Assembly: GCA_964030785.1 (NCBI GenBank)
Contig: OZ034971.1
Span: 32,897,304 to 32,961,303 of the forward strand
Direction: 5' to 3'
Length of the DNA: 64,000 bases
Source of the DNA: Siderastrea siderea
Lineage: Eukaryota; Cnidaria; Anthozoa; Scleractinia; Rhizangiidae
The notes under the pieces are model-generated. The model saw nothing but the letters and a program-made list of their open reading frames with translations, searched no databases and was not told where the DNA came from. Position numbers and translations under genes: made by a program. This document shows, piece after piece, positions 30,200 to 39,407 of this stretch. The number at the start of each line of letters is the position of its first letter. The stretch's first letter is position 1.

Positions 30200-32940
30200 T
30201 AACGACAGCTGCAAATGTCTGGATATGTCGAATCATGTAAAGCATGGATGGACCTGGTAAAAACAGAGACTTGATCTCGTTATAGAAAAAGAAAACAGAA
30301 TTGACAGACACCTGTTTTAACCCACCCTTGCTCTGACCCACTTCTTTTAAATTTGCAGGCAATAAACCACTTTCTCCTGTAGCTATGTTAATTTCCTTCT
30401 TATTACAGAATCTCTGCTATTAGTGTGGGGTGACATTCTGCGTGAGGCTGTTGAATCAACTGCGCAGGACGTTCTCTCTGAGAAAATCTCAAATAAAGAA
30501 TATTTGGTTGGAGGATACTGCTGTAAACATTAGAGTTCATATTACCTTCATTTGAACACGCAAACAAAATTTAAACGAGCCTATATTTTTAGCATTGACT
30601 GTCTCATTTTTGTCCAAGCACATTTTTATGACGTCAAACCATTGCGTCAAGATGGTCAATTTTTTCACGTTTAAGATGATGAATTATGAAAAGAGGAACT
30701 TAGTGAAAGGAGTATCAGAAAGTCGGCAAACATGAACACAACGGTAAATGCGTCAAGCTGCACCAACTGGTTAAATCCTACAGCAGAAAAAATTGTAGAA
30801 ACCTCCGTTTACTCTCTGACCTTTGTTGTTTCTCTACTCGGAAATACGTTCATTATGATAGTTGTTTACAGAACACAAGCATTGAGAAAACCGATAAATT
30901 TTTTTATCGTCAACATGGCCATTTCCGACCTGCTGTTTCCAATATTCATGTTCCCAGTGAGTCTGACACAGTTGTACACGACTACTGCTGACTCCAGGTC
31001 TATCAGTAGTCCTTTTGGCCATGCTTTGTGCAAGCTGATCGCGTTTTTACCAAGTGTGTCCGTTGCTGTGTCTATTCAGAGCCTGGTCCTCATAGCAGTG
31101 GAACGATTTGGAGCTGTGGTATTTCCCTTCCGTTCCCAACTCATCGGTTCAAAGCTGTGCACCTGCTTCATTCTCGTTACGTGGATCATTGCGATGGTCT
31201 TCAACTCGCCATACTTCGCCACCGTCAAACTTGTTGTCGATCCTAGAGGGCAACCAAGGTGCGACGTGCGGTGGAAAGAAATCTTTGGAGAGTCTTCATC
31301 TTTTGCATATTACGTCATAGCCTGGTTTGTTACGTTTTATTTTATCCCTACCGTCTTGTTGATCGTACTCTACTCCGTCATCTTTGGTAGGCTCAAGACA
31401 CAGATATTTCCAGGTGACCAATCGGTCAACGTCGAGCAACAGCGCGCAAGAAGAAACAAAAGTGTGCTCAAGATGTCCATTGCTATCGTATTCGCGTTTG
31501 CACTGTGCTGGTTGCCATGGAGTTCTATCATCTTACTGCTTTTCTTCGTACCGGATAGTAATTTCCATTGTGACCTACTTCTCTACCATGACATCGCCTG
31601 GTTTATGGCTCAAGCAAATTGTGCTATAAACCCCGTTATATGTTTTCTTTCCAGTGAGAGGTATCGGCAAAGTCTTAAGAGACTACTTAAGTGTTTCGAA
31701 ACATTGCAGGAATAACCTTTGAAAACTCTCGTTATTCAACCCCTTTAAACATTAGAAAAGGTTTACAAGACTACCACCCGCAAAAAATACCAATGTGAAA
31801 ATTTTTTAACCAAGTCGATTAACAACTTTCACCTTTAATCCCACAAATAAAACACAAGTTGCTAAAAATTGCCCATCGTTTTATTCTGACTAAAAGATCC
31901 AGTAAAACGTGACGTTTATACAGTCCTGAGACTTGTAAATATATATCATATTGGTCCTAAAATAATTGCGAATATGTGTGAATTGTGGTTTTAATTGTTG
32001 TTTGGAACTGTGTAAATAAGCATATGAACTGAAGAACAACGCTGAACGAATCTTCAACCGTTCTTGGTTCCGCACGCATACGACGCTGTCTAGGCTAATT
32101 TTGTTGATATTTAAAAGCAAAAATTTGCATGGAATAGAAACAATCCATAAACCAATGAATGTCGGTTAACAAGGGTACTAGAAATGGAGCTGTTTATGAC
32201 ATGTGTCTTACGACTGCAAAACCCAGGTCCTCAGATTTCTGATCGAGACGGAAACGTGAAATGTTGATTTTTATGGAGGAAGAAAAGCTTAGAACCCGGG
32301 GAAAAAACCTTACAACAAGGACGTGAACAAAATCTGGGTTGAATTCTCTAACAGTTTTATTGTTCTGGGAGGACTCACTTAGGTACCAAACAAATTCATT
32401 TATAGTTGTGCCGAATGTGCTCATTACAATTTGCATAGCAGCCAATTACGTATACGAGGCTTTATTAATTAGATTTTCCTCCCATTGAATTTATTTAGGT
32501 TATTAGGACTTCAATTCATTTGTTTTCGCTTTGCTACCTTGATGGAAACGAAATGAACACTTTTTTTGAAGTTTCTCGTGCACTTTTTCAGGCACCAAAA
32601 CTTTTCATCTTTTGTAATCAATGAATTGTGTAAGTAGTCATGTGAATAGTTTGGTGTCAATTGTATCCTGTGATTATTTAGTGCTATTTTTTTAGATACA
32701 GTAATCCTTATAAAGCAGTTGCTGAACTGCAATTTCTATTCTTAATATTTGGTTTAATAAATAAAATAAACACCTTATTCAGTTCTAAAGAAAAAATTCT
32801 TTCCCCTAGCATACACCTGCCCTACCTTCGATCAATAACCTGACAAATATCACTACATACAGCGAGTCAGCAGAATTTGAATAGCGTGCAATAACATTTG
32901 TTTCTCAGGTTATGCACGAGGACAGAGATCAATGAAAAAT
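30200..32940 (+). repeat. Duplicated segment carrying GPCR copy 2
   Basis: This is the partner of 21400-24280. It lacks the MITE-like insertion of the other copy and has its own small deletions. DNA from 32940 to 33710 shows no gene. Confidence 0.75.
30732..31715 (+). CDS. Class A (rhodopsin-like) G-protein-coupled receptor, copy 2
   Basis: This 327-residue intronless paralogue of the gene at 21923 is nearly identical through helices 1, 2, 6 and 7. Differences cluster in the first extracellular loop (LYTTTADSRSISS in place of LYAASDSGFVNG), in the second extracellular loop and at the cytoplasmic end of helix 3, where DRF has become ERF (124-126). The Asn15 sequon is lost because Pro follows the Asn. 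CWLPW and NPVICF are kept. The reading frame is intact, so both copies are probably functional. Differences in the ligand-facing loops fit divergence in ligand preference, which is inferred. Confidence 0.9.
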   Translation: MNTTVNASSCTNWLNPTAEKIVETSVYSLTFVVSLLGNTFIMIVVYRTQALRKPINFFIVNMAISDLLFPIFMFPVSLTQLYTTTADSRSISSPFGHALCKLIAFLPSVSVAVSIQSLVLIAVERFGAVVFPFRSQLIGSKLCTCFILVTWIIAMVFNSPYFATVKLVVDPRGQPRCDVRWKEIFGESSSFAYYVIAWFVTFYFIPTVLLIVLYSVIFGRLKTQIFPGDQSVNVEQQRARRNKSVLKMSIAIVFAFALCWLPWSSIILLLFFVPDSNFHCDLLLYHDIAWFMAQANCAINPVICFLSSERYRQSLKRLLKCFETLQE

Positions 32941-33880
32941 AGATATTGAGAAATCGTTCTTGTTAAGCTAGAATTGCCCCTTGCAACATACACATTGTTA
33001 ATTCGTGAGAAGTTAAATATCGTTAAATGCCCAATGGGTAGACTTCAGCAGTTTCCGTGTCAAAGTGCGCCGTGGCAAGTATGACAAAGCAAATAAACAG
33101 ACATAATGATATCCCTGTTATCCCTATAGAGCAGGTGGTCTTGCGGTCATAAACAAGACATCAGGTGGCGTGCACGGACACGCAACCTCTTTCGCTTCGC
33201 TTGACAATCAATTAGTTCTGCGTGTCCTGTGCATATGGTGATCTCTCCACAGGCAGCCCATGCTCATGATACGGAGGTAGACAACTGAAGCGGTCTGTGT
33301 AAAGCTGCTCACTGCTGATGTGTCCATGTTTCTAGGCTTGGCCATACAAATAAGTATCAGCGGTCTTTTGGAATCAGTACCTCATTAAAACTATGTCAAG
33401 TTGCTTCAAGCAAGTAAAGACTGAATGATCAGACTCTTATTTAATGTGGCCAAAACAGTAAGAAAACAGTCTCTTGGTAATGTAAACAATAACAACCCAA
33501 ATTATGGGGATCGCTGATCATTCCTGATTGTAAGTCAGTTCTTTACCATAATTGTATAGAAAAAAAACGGCTGTCTAAAAGCAATTAAATGATAATGTCT
33601 GACCATCTTTTGTTTAGCACTAGTTAAAAACGCTGTCAATCGTAGCCATAACAAAACGCTCGATTCCGATTGGTCCTTAGACTACGAGCAGTCTCTGTTA
33701 CCTCTCAGGGATTGTCTATCGATTAGAACATGGTCACACCCACTCAGCCATTCAGTGTCCAGCATTTTGATGCTCTATATTCCATAAACTGTCTTAAATT
33801 ATGTAAAGTGGCGGGGGCTTTGAGGCACAGGGAAATTGCGGGGTAAAATTACAGAGAATTTCTGCATTCATTAGTGGTTC

Positions 33881-33886
33881 TATATA
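33881..33886. repeat. Target-site duplication of E2, left (TATATA)
   Basis: TATATA precedes the AGT terminus and the same 6 bp follow the ACT terminus at 55999. Six base pairs is the usual size for Polintons. Because TATATA is its own reverse complement, it could also be counted as part of the inverted repeats. Confidence 0.7.
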
Positions 33887-34231
33887 AGTAGTAAAATACG
33901 CTCGTATGGGGCATATGGAGGCTTCTGATTGGTCGAGAGCGATCACGTGACCAGAGGAACTTCCGGTGACGTCATAAATCATTTCCGGTGGAAAAAACCG
34001 CTGACCAGTGGGAAAAAGGGATCGTGGGCTCATACAACCGGAAGTCACGTGTTTTAGAATGGGAAACCGCTGACCAGGTGGAAAAAGGGATCGCGGGCTC
34101 ATACAACCGGAAGTCACGTGATTTGGAAAGGGAAACCGCTGACCAGTTGGAAAAAGGGATCGTGGGCTCAAGGGGAAGTAAACCCGCTGAGAAAACGCGG
34201 GCTCAAAGTCCAAAGTCCAATTTGGGGAACG
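33887..34231 (+). repeat. Left terminal inverted repeat of E2
   Basis: Each base at position x pairs with position 89885 minus x, without a gap, over 345 bp. Weaker pairing goes on to about 34240. Inside are three direct copies of a 69-bp unit starting at CTGACCAG (34001, 34070, 34139), a TGACGTCA site at 33967-33974 and CACGTG sites at 33944, 34046 and 34115. These ends should carry the replication origins for protein-primed synthesis, and the factor-binding motifs may add promoter activity. Confidence 0.9.
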
Positions 34232-34459
34232 GGGGTGACCCATATATGGCCCAGATATGGATTTGATATGGGTTTGATATGGCACATCAAGCAAAAGGCA
34301 TTTATAAGTTGGAAAGAAAATATTTTAATGTAAATCATATAATCCATAGCTTGCGGATGATGAGAGTTCCATGTCACAAGGGGAAGCAGAAGCATTGCGA
34401 CGTGACGCAGAACTTAGTGAAAATAGGATCGCGGGCTCAATCGCGGGCTCAAGTTTCCT

Positions 34460-34780
34460 TTGAGTTCCTATTTGATAAGTGTTCCTTTTGATAATACGAG
34501 TGTTCCTTTTTGATGAGTTCCTTTTGATAATATGAGTTCCTATTTAATAATATGAGTGTTCCTTTTGATAATACGAGTGTTCCTTTTTTGATAATATGAG
34601 TTCCTATTTAATAATGTTCCTTTTGATAATATGAGTGTTCCTTTTGATAATACGAGTGTTCCTTTTTTGATAATATGAGTTCCTATTTAATAATGTTCGT
34701 TTTGATAATATGAGTGTTCCTTTTGATAATATGAGTGTTCCTTTTTGATGAGTTCCTCTTTGACAAGTGTTCCTTAATGT
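34460..34780. repeat. Degenerate tandem repeats (TGTTCCTTTTGATAATATGA)
   Basis: About a dozen variable copies of a 17-24 bp unit fill this stretch next to the left inverted repeat. The right end has no such array. It is a subterminal minisatellite with no coding capacity. Confidence 0.8.
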
Positions 34781-34935
34781 TCATCACAATCGATGATCTT
34801 GTTGGGGTTTTCTCTGGTATCCATAGGGGTAGGTCTTGAAGGTGCGTCCCAAACCACGGGAAATCCAGGTCATCAACTCCCACCACATTGTCCGGAACCC
34901 GAAAAACTACACCTTGCTCACTCAACCCCAACACC
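34749..34935. pseudogene. Scrambled remnant of the polymerase 3' end
   Basis: Positions 34749-34842 match, in inverted orientation, the sequence at 55262-55322 (codons for FKTYPYGYQ and beyond) and 55490-55526 at the right end. Positions 34843-34935 match, in direct orientation, polymerase codons for INSHQIVRNPKN near 55150. The two pieces are head to head, and the stop codon is lost. It is the relic of a second copy of the right end of the element. Confidence 0.75.
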
Positions 34936-35102
34936 CGTCGAATTGGAGGAGGAGGAGATCCAAGCAAGCAAGCATGTCAAGTAAGCATCAATGGTGGGGG
35001 ATTGAGCCAACAGACCAAAGGATCAAGCAGAGCCATCTCAACCACTTGTTGGGTTTCTGGACTGGTCATCGATGAGTGTGAAAACATGAAATGGGACGGT
35101 GG

Positions 35103-35250
35103 TTTTTATAGAGAAAGAAGGGGGTCACGTGGGAGGGAAGGGACCAATGAGAGAAAGACCCATCATGCTGTGGGAGGGGAAGAGGTGGGGGTACCCCCCT
35201 CCCCCCTCCGTAGATAGACCATAGTGCATTGCGCGGATCGGGGTATATAA
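35103..35250. promoter_or_regulatory. Bidirectional promoter module, inverted copy of the one at 50833-51007
   Basis: TTTTTATAGAGAA (a minus-strand TATAAAAA at 35110-35103), GTCACGTGGGAGGG, CCAAT and a G/C-rich tract match the reverse complement of the polymerase promoter region. On the plus strand it ends in TATATAA at 35244-35250, about 80 bp before the next gene. The minus-strand side now faces only the polymerase remnant. Confidence 0.7.
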
Positions 35251-35325
35251 GTCAAGCGAGGCCCCAGGACGCCACTCTTAGCTTTGAGTTCGGTCCTTGT
35301 TGACTTATGTCAGTTGTGGTCAAAA

Positions 35326-35832
35326 ATGTCTGAAACGAGAAGGCCCTTGGGTTCCCTGGGTAGCGATATGAATGTGGGCGGAGCAGACGCGTTGAGGAGA
35401 AGAGTGCGACCAGAGGAGACGCCCCTCCAGCACCAAATTAGCCGCATGTACGAGAGACGGGAGGAGTCATGGCGCCCCCTGAATCGGCAACGCGTGGAGG
35501 CGTTCCTTCGCTTGTTTCTACTGTGCTTTGTTGAGCCGGAGAATGGGCTTCCTCTTCACCCAACCACCTACCAGAGTTTAAAGAGAGCCCTGGCCAATCG
35601 GATCATCCCTTGGATAGAGTTCCGCATAGTACCGACCAGGGAGGAGAGGCGGTGGCCCATTAGCATGGGGCTGTTTGAGCAGGTGGATTTTTATATGGCG
35701 GCGCATCTGCCTGAACTGTACTGTGGCAATCAGTGGGGAACAATAATGCATTTTTACAGGGAAGTGAAGAAAGTGGAAGAACGGGAAAGACGGGAACGAG
35801 CCAGTCGTGTTCGACGCGTTTTGTTTGTGTAA
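35326..35832 (+). CDS. Unrecognised protein, first gene of E2
   Basis: The 168-residue product begins MSETRRPLGS. It is Arg- and Glu-rich with a basic first third, a hydrophobic helix near residue 70 (AFLRLFLLCFV) and a C-terminal coiled, highly charged tail (KKVEERERRERASR). The ATG at 35326 was chosen because a TATATAA box lies 76 bp upstream and nothing in frame before it starts with ATG. I know no family for it. It occupies the place that the acidic/basic regulator has beside the other copy of this promoter, so an early regulatory role is possible but unproven. Confidence 0.6.
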   Translation: MSETRRPLGSLGSDMNVGGADALRRRVRPEETPLQHQISRMYERREESWRPLNRQRVEAFLRLFLLCFVEPENGLPLHPTTYQSLKRALANRIIPWIEFRIVPTREERRWPISMGLFEQVDFYMAAHLPELYCGNQWGTIMHFYREVKKVEERERRERASRVRRVLFV

Positions 35833-36137
35833 ATAGACTTGAACATTTTTATTCCTGTTGAGTATTGTGAGTCAAGACGCATGTGAGTCAAGAGACATTT
35901 ATTTATGACCATAGTGCAAACTCAGTGTTGTCAGTTTTATTTTTTAATTAAAAAAAGAGTTGATGTTACAAAGGGTGGTCTGTGTTCTTTGCCACGCTGG
36001 GTGGGGTGTTCCTATGTACAATTGGAAAAAGCTATCTACAATTTGAAAAAATAAAAAGTAAAAGCTATGTACAATGGGAAAAAGTAAGAAATTGAAAAAG
36101 AAAGCTATGTACAATTCCAAAAGTAAAAACTAAGAAA
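35833..36137. other. Convergent 3' intergenic region with short repeats
   Basis: This lies between two genes that end towards each other. It has three copies of AGCTATGTACAAT with AAAAAG spacers, and AATAAA signals usable from the plus strand (AAAATAAAAAG near 36050). Confidence 0.6.
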
Positions 36138-36830
36138 TTACAAATGAAAGTCTTCCAGTTCCATACGTAATTGATCAATGTTCTCGGGTAGACAGAAGGT
36201 GCGGTTGAATAAGGCTTGAATTTCGGCTCGGGTTTTCTCGTCCACATCCCGGGATCCCACAATAGCACTGCTTTGATGAAGGGTGGGCTTTTTAGGTCCC
36301 CAAGGAACAAATTGACTGCCAGTCACCAGGGTGGCGGCATTCTCATTGACTTGGTAGTAATGGTCCGAGCGGTACCATGATTGACTGGGGATGTCAAACA
36401 GGTAGACGGGTTTGCCTTGATCCATAGCCAATTGCACCGTCCAACCAGTGCCTCCTTTCACACGTTTATGATCCGGTTCCAAGATGCCAAAGGCATAGAT
36501 GGTATGGGCTTTTTTGGCCAATTGATAATTACGTTGCAGCAATTGCAAGGTGTAAAAATGACTGGGCATCTTTTTGCCTAGTTTCTCCGCTGCCTGGTGA
36601 AGATGGGGGTTGGCCAGCATCAGGACTTCCACCGTAGAAGGGGTGATGAAAGTGGATCGAGGATGGTTCGGGGGGACCAGGACTTCGAGTTGCATCCCAA
36701 AGTGTTTGGCCTGTTCTTCCACAAGGGCATCCGTACCTTTGGCTCCCCCTGTGTAGACCACATGGCCATGGCCCACTTGCAGTTCCAAGGCACCGAGATC
36801 TTGTTCTCCGATCATGATGTCTGGGGGCAT
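36138..36830 (-). CDS. SLOG-fold (DprA/YspA-like) nucleotide-binding protein
   Basis: The 230-residue product has the Rossmann-like signature VVYTGGAKGTDALVEE at residues 24-39 and a second Gly-rich element, KGGTGWTVQLAMDQGKPVYL (125-144). Near the C-terminus is a VGSRDV block (191-196), which in single-domain relatives marks another strand of the fold. SLOG proteins bind nucleotides or nucleotide-derived messengers, and many act as sensors in bacterial immunity. Here it is the only leftward gene in this part of the element and shares a promoter region with the zinc-finger gene. The ATG at 36830 was chosen over an upstream TTG. A partner might be the two-helix membrane protein at 46345 (see findings). 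An alternative is a role in nucleotide or DNA metabolism. Confidence 0.65.
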   Translation of the reverse strand: MPPDIMIGEQDLGALELQVGHGHVVYTGGAKGTDALVEEQAKHFGMQLEVLVPPNHPRSTFITPSTVEVLMLANPHLHQAAEKLGKKMPSHFYTLQLLQRNYQLAKKAHTIYAFGILEPDHKRVKGGTGWTVQLAMDQGKPVYLFDIPSQSWYRSDHYYQVNENAATLVTGSQFVPWGPKKPTLHQSSAIVGSRDVDEKTRAEIQALFNRTFCLPENIDQLRMELEDFHL

Positions 36831-36867
36831 GGCTTTTGAGAATGAAGATCTAGTGACCAAGGGACCG

Positions 36868-37007
36868 TCTTAAATAGGGACAACGGACCAATGGGAAGAC
36901 AAGAGGTCCTTAGTTGGATTGAACAAGCTGACCAATGGGAAGATAACAAGTCCTTATATGGGTAGGATAAGCTGACCAATGACAGTCAAGGGTCTAAGGT
37001 ATAAAAA
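36868..37007. promoter_or_regulatory. Divergent promoter with three CCAAT boxes and TATA
   Basis: GACCAATGGGAAGA at about 36889 and 36931 and GACCAATGACAG at about 36973 are spaced 42 bp apart. TATAAAAA lies at 37000-37007, 39 bp before the plus-strand ATG. A weaker minus-strand TATTTAAG is near 36871 for the SLOG gene. Confidence 0.65.
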
Positions 37008-37045
37008 GGCAGGGTCGGTAGGGGTGACATCAACCTTTGAGTACG

Positions 37046-37915
37046 ATGTCCACCGATCGGAAGAGAAAATCAACCCATCCCCCAGAGGGGAAAAAGAAGA
37101 AGAAGAGCATTCAACATATGACGCCCGTGGACTGTGATCCTGTGGTGTGCGACGTGGTGGAAGACACCCGAGCTGCGGTGGAAGATATGATGAAAGAATT
37201 GAATGACATGGTGGAGCAATCACCCCCATCACCTCAATTCACCTTGACGACCGTGTATGATCCTCCCAGTTCAGTGGACACTATGGTATGTCCTTACCAT
37301 GAGGTGCGTTTGGAGGCCCGAGAATCTCAAAAGGGATGGAAGTATGTGAAATGTCCCATGCAACCGTGTTTGCTGTTTTGTGGTCAAGATCAAGTTCTGG
37401 AGTATATGAAAGCCGTGTATAGTCAACCTCATGTAGAAGTGTTGGACATGTGGGGTGGTTTACAATGCTTTTGCCGTGAACCCGCTACGCTACAACAGAG
37501 TCATTCGACCCAGAACCCCGATCGGTTGTTTCTGACTTGTTCTAAGAAAACGTGTGGCTTCTTCCGATGGGCCGATCAACCCTTGGGTTCCAAGTACTGG
37601 ACGTGGTTTCATGACAACCCTCCCAAAAAAGCCGACCAACAAGCTGAAGCACCCACCCGTGATGCTCAAGGATATCCCAAGAGGGGCTATGACATCCCTG
37701 GCCCGCCCCCTCGAGTCCAAAGCAAAGAGGACGTGGAACGAGAACGACCCCTGACAGACTATGAGAAACAATTGTTACGAGAAATTCAAGAGCTCAAGAA
37801 CCGTCACGAAATGATGGTAGCCCCAGCTCCACCACCCCCCAAGTACAGTGACAGTGTGGAGAACTGGCAGAAAGGTCTAGAGACCGTCAGTTACGGCCGT
37901 CTAGGTCTCTTTTAA
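37046..37915 (+). CDS. GRF-type zinc-finger protein
   Basis: The 289-residue protein has a basic N-terminus (RKRKSTHPPEGKKKKK, a likely nuclear signal). It has a first Cys/His cluster, CPYHEV...VKCPMQPCLLFC, near residues 82-115 and then a GRF-type finger (CFCREP...NPDRLFLTCSKKTCGFFRWAD, about 140-180). The C-terminal part is Pro-rich with a predicted helix. GRF fingers bind single-stranded DNA and occur in repair and topoisomerase proteins, so a role in replication or in processing the viral ends is likely. The next gene starts at the base after its stop codon. Confidence 0.75.
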   Translation: MSTDRKRKSTHPPEGKKKKKSIQHMTPVDCDPVVCDVVEDTRAAVEDMMKELNDMVEQSPPSPQFTLTTVYDPPSSVDTMVCPYHEVRLEARESQKGWKYVKCPMQPCLLFCGQDQVLEYMKAVYSQPHVEVLDMWGGLQCFCREPATLQQSHSTQNPDRLFLTCSKKTCGFFRWADQPLGSKYWTWFHDNPPKKADQQAEAPTRDAQGYPKRGYDIPGPPPRVQSKEDVERERPLTDYEKQLLREIQELKNRHEMMVAPAPPPPKYSDSVENWQKGLETVSYGRLGLF

Positions 37916-38302
37916 ATGAGAGAACGAATAAAATTTTTTATCAATGTCACCATGGAGTCTGTATGTGATGCGTGGGAGTCTATCTTGTCCCTGGGGCAAT
38001 GGCAATGTCATCAAACCCTTTGTCAAGTCTTATATGATCACCAACCCGGGTCCCAAATCCCCATACCCCCTTGTCCCGAGGACACGCATCCTCTCCACCT
38101 CTTTGAAGAAACCCATGTGGACCGCAACCTGTATCGATGGGTGGTGTTTGTCTTATGGTTAAAAGCTCACCCAGAGGCATGGCGATGGTATCGAATCATT
38201 CAAAAGGCGCATCCCCACACAGTCCCCACCATATCGACCTTATGGGATGAATGCCAAAAAGTATGGCCCCTCGAAAGAAAAAGGTCTCCCCATCATGGTT
38301 GA
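37916..38302 (+). CDS. Unrecognised small protein upstream of the integrase
   Basis: The 128-residue frame begins directly after the stop codon of the zinc-finger gene and overlaps the first 52 bases of the integrase gene. A second Met (MESVCDAWESI, at 37952, ACCATGG context) may be the real start. It has Trp- and His-rich helical segments (LYRWVVFVLWLKAHPEAWRW) and several Cys residues. I do not recognise a family. Tight packing on both sides argues that it is translated. It could act with the integrase or zinc-finger protein, which is inferred from position alone. Confidence 0.5.
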   Translation: MRERIKFFINVTMESVCDAWESILSLGQWQCHQTLCQVLYDHQPGSQIPIPPCPEDTHPLHLFEETHVDRNLYRWVVFVLWLKAHPEAWRWYRIIQKAHPHTVPTISTLWDECQKVWPLERKRSPHHG

Positions 38303-39402
38303 ATCGGTACCACGATCCTCGAGCCCCCGGCAGTTTAGGTGGGGTGCAACGATTTGCTAAAGCCCATCGTCTCCCTTTGAAAAAAGTCCAACGGGTCTTG
38401 GAACGGGATTTGGCCTATACGTTACATAAACCACGACGTCGTCGTTTTCCCACCGTCCCCGTCATTGTAGGAGGATTAGATGATCAATGGGTCGCGGATT
38501 TAGTGGAAGTGCAACCCTTGGTCAAGTATAATCGGGGTATACGCTACTTGTTGACGGTCGTGGATGTCTTGTCCAAGTATGCGTGGGTCCAACCGTTGAA
38601 AGACAAAACCGGGGTGGCCTTGGTTCATGCCTTTGACAAGATTTTGAAAGGACGACGTCACCCGAATCGATTGCAAACGGATCGAGGGAAAGAATTTTAT
38701 AATCGGACCTTTCAACGATGGCTTGACGAGCAAGGCATTCAACATTTTTCGACCGAAGGGGATGCGAAAGCCAGTGTGGTGGAACGATTTAATCGCACCT
38801 TGAAAGAACGGTTGTACCGTTATTTCACCGCGGCCAACACCTTACAGTTTGACGATGTCTTACCCGAGTTGGTGCAAGGCTATAATGCCACCCGGCATCG
38901 AAGTATTGGTATGGCCCCTCAAGACGTGACGTGGGACAACGAAGAAGCCGTGTGGAAACGATTGTATGCCCAACGGTTGAAAGACCAGAAAAAACCTAAA
39001 TTCAAAGTAGGAGATCGTGTCCGTCTCAATAAGATTCATCGTACCTTTGAAAAAGCCTATCTACCCGGTTGGACCGAAGAAGTGTTTGTGGTGCATCGGG
39101 TGATCCCGGGATCTGTGCCCACGTATAAGATTCACGAATGGGATGATACCCCCGTCCAAGGTACGTTTTATGAAGAGGATTTACAAAAAGTCCATGTGTC
39201 CGAGGTGTTTCGCATTGAAAAGGTACTTAAGCGACAAAAAGATCGTTGGTTGGTCAAGTGGAAAGGGTGGCCCGACAAGTACAATAGTTGGATTGCAAGT
39301 CAAGACGTCACGTCTCTCCAACCACCCCAGAGGAAAAGCCCACCCAAACGACAACTGAAGACTAAAGAGACAAGCCCACCCAAAAGACGACGACGTGACT
39401 AA
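38251..39402 (+). CDS. Polinton integrase (retroviral-type) with chromodomain
   Basis: The 383-residue enzyme has an N-terminal region with YHDPRAPGSLGGVQRF (20-35), a Polinton-specific block, then the DDE catalytic core with Asp83 (VADLVE), Asp144 (LQTDRGKEF) and Glu178 (SVVERFNRTLK), 33 residues separating the last two. A small beta-rich domain (250-300) follows, then a chromodomain (about 319-353, EVFRIEKVLKRQKDRWLVKW) and a basic tail. It cuts and joins the element's ends to host DNA, making the 6-bp target duplication seen here. The chromodomain should steer insertion to chromatin with methylated histone tails. All catalytic residues are intact. Confidence 0.93.
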   Translation: MPKSMAPRKKKVSPSWLNRYHDPRAPGSLGGVQRFAKAHRLPLKKVQRVLERDLAYTLHKPRRRRFPTVPVIVGGLDDQWVADLVEVQPLVKYNRGIRYLLTVVDVLSKYAWVQPLKDKTGVALVHAFDKILKGRRHPNRLQTDRGKEFYNRTFQRWLDEQGIQHFSTEGDAKASVVERFNRTLKERLYRYFTAANTLQFDDVLPELVQGYNATRHRSIGMAPQDVTWDNEEAVWKRLYAQRLKDQKKPKFKVGDRVRLNKIHRTFEKAYLPGWTEEVFVVHRVIPGSVPTYKIHEWDDTPVQGTFYEEDLQKVHVSEVFRIEKVLKRQKDRWLVKWKGWPDKYNSWIASQDVTSLQPPQRKSPPKRQLKTKETSPPKRRRRD

Positions 39403-39407
39403 AAACA

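Noticed and set aside
33794..34294. Frames with SPRSLFPTGQRF repeats at both ends of E2
   Set aside because: They are translations of the 69-bp units of the terminal repeats and cross the element border.
36381..36839. Plus-strand frames opposite the SLOG gene
   Set aside because: They have no motif, and the minus-strand frame carries the conserved Gly-rich signatures.
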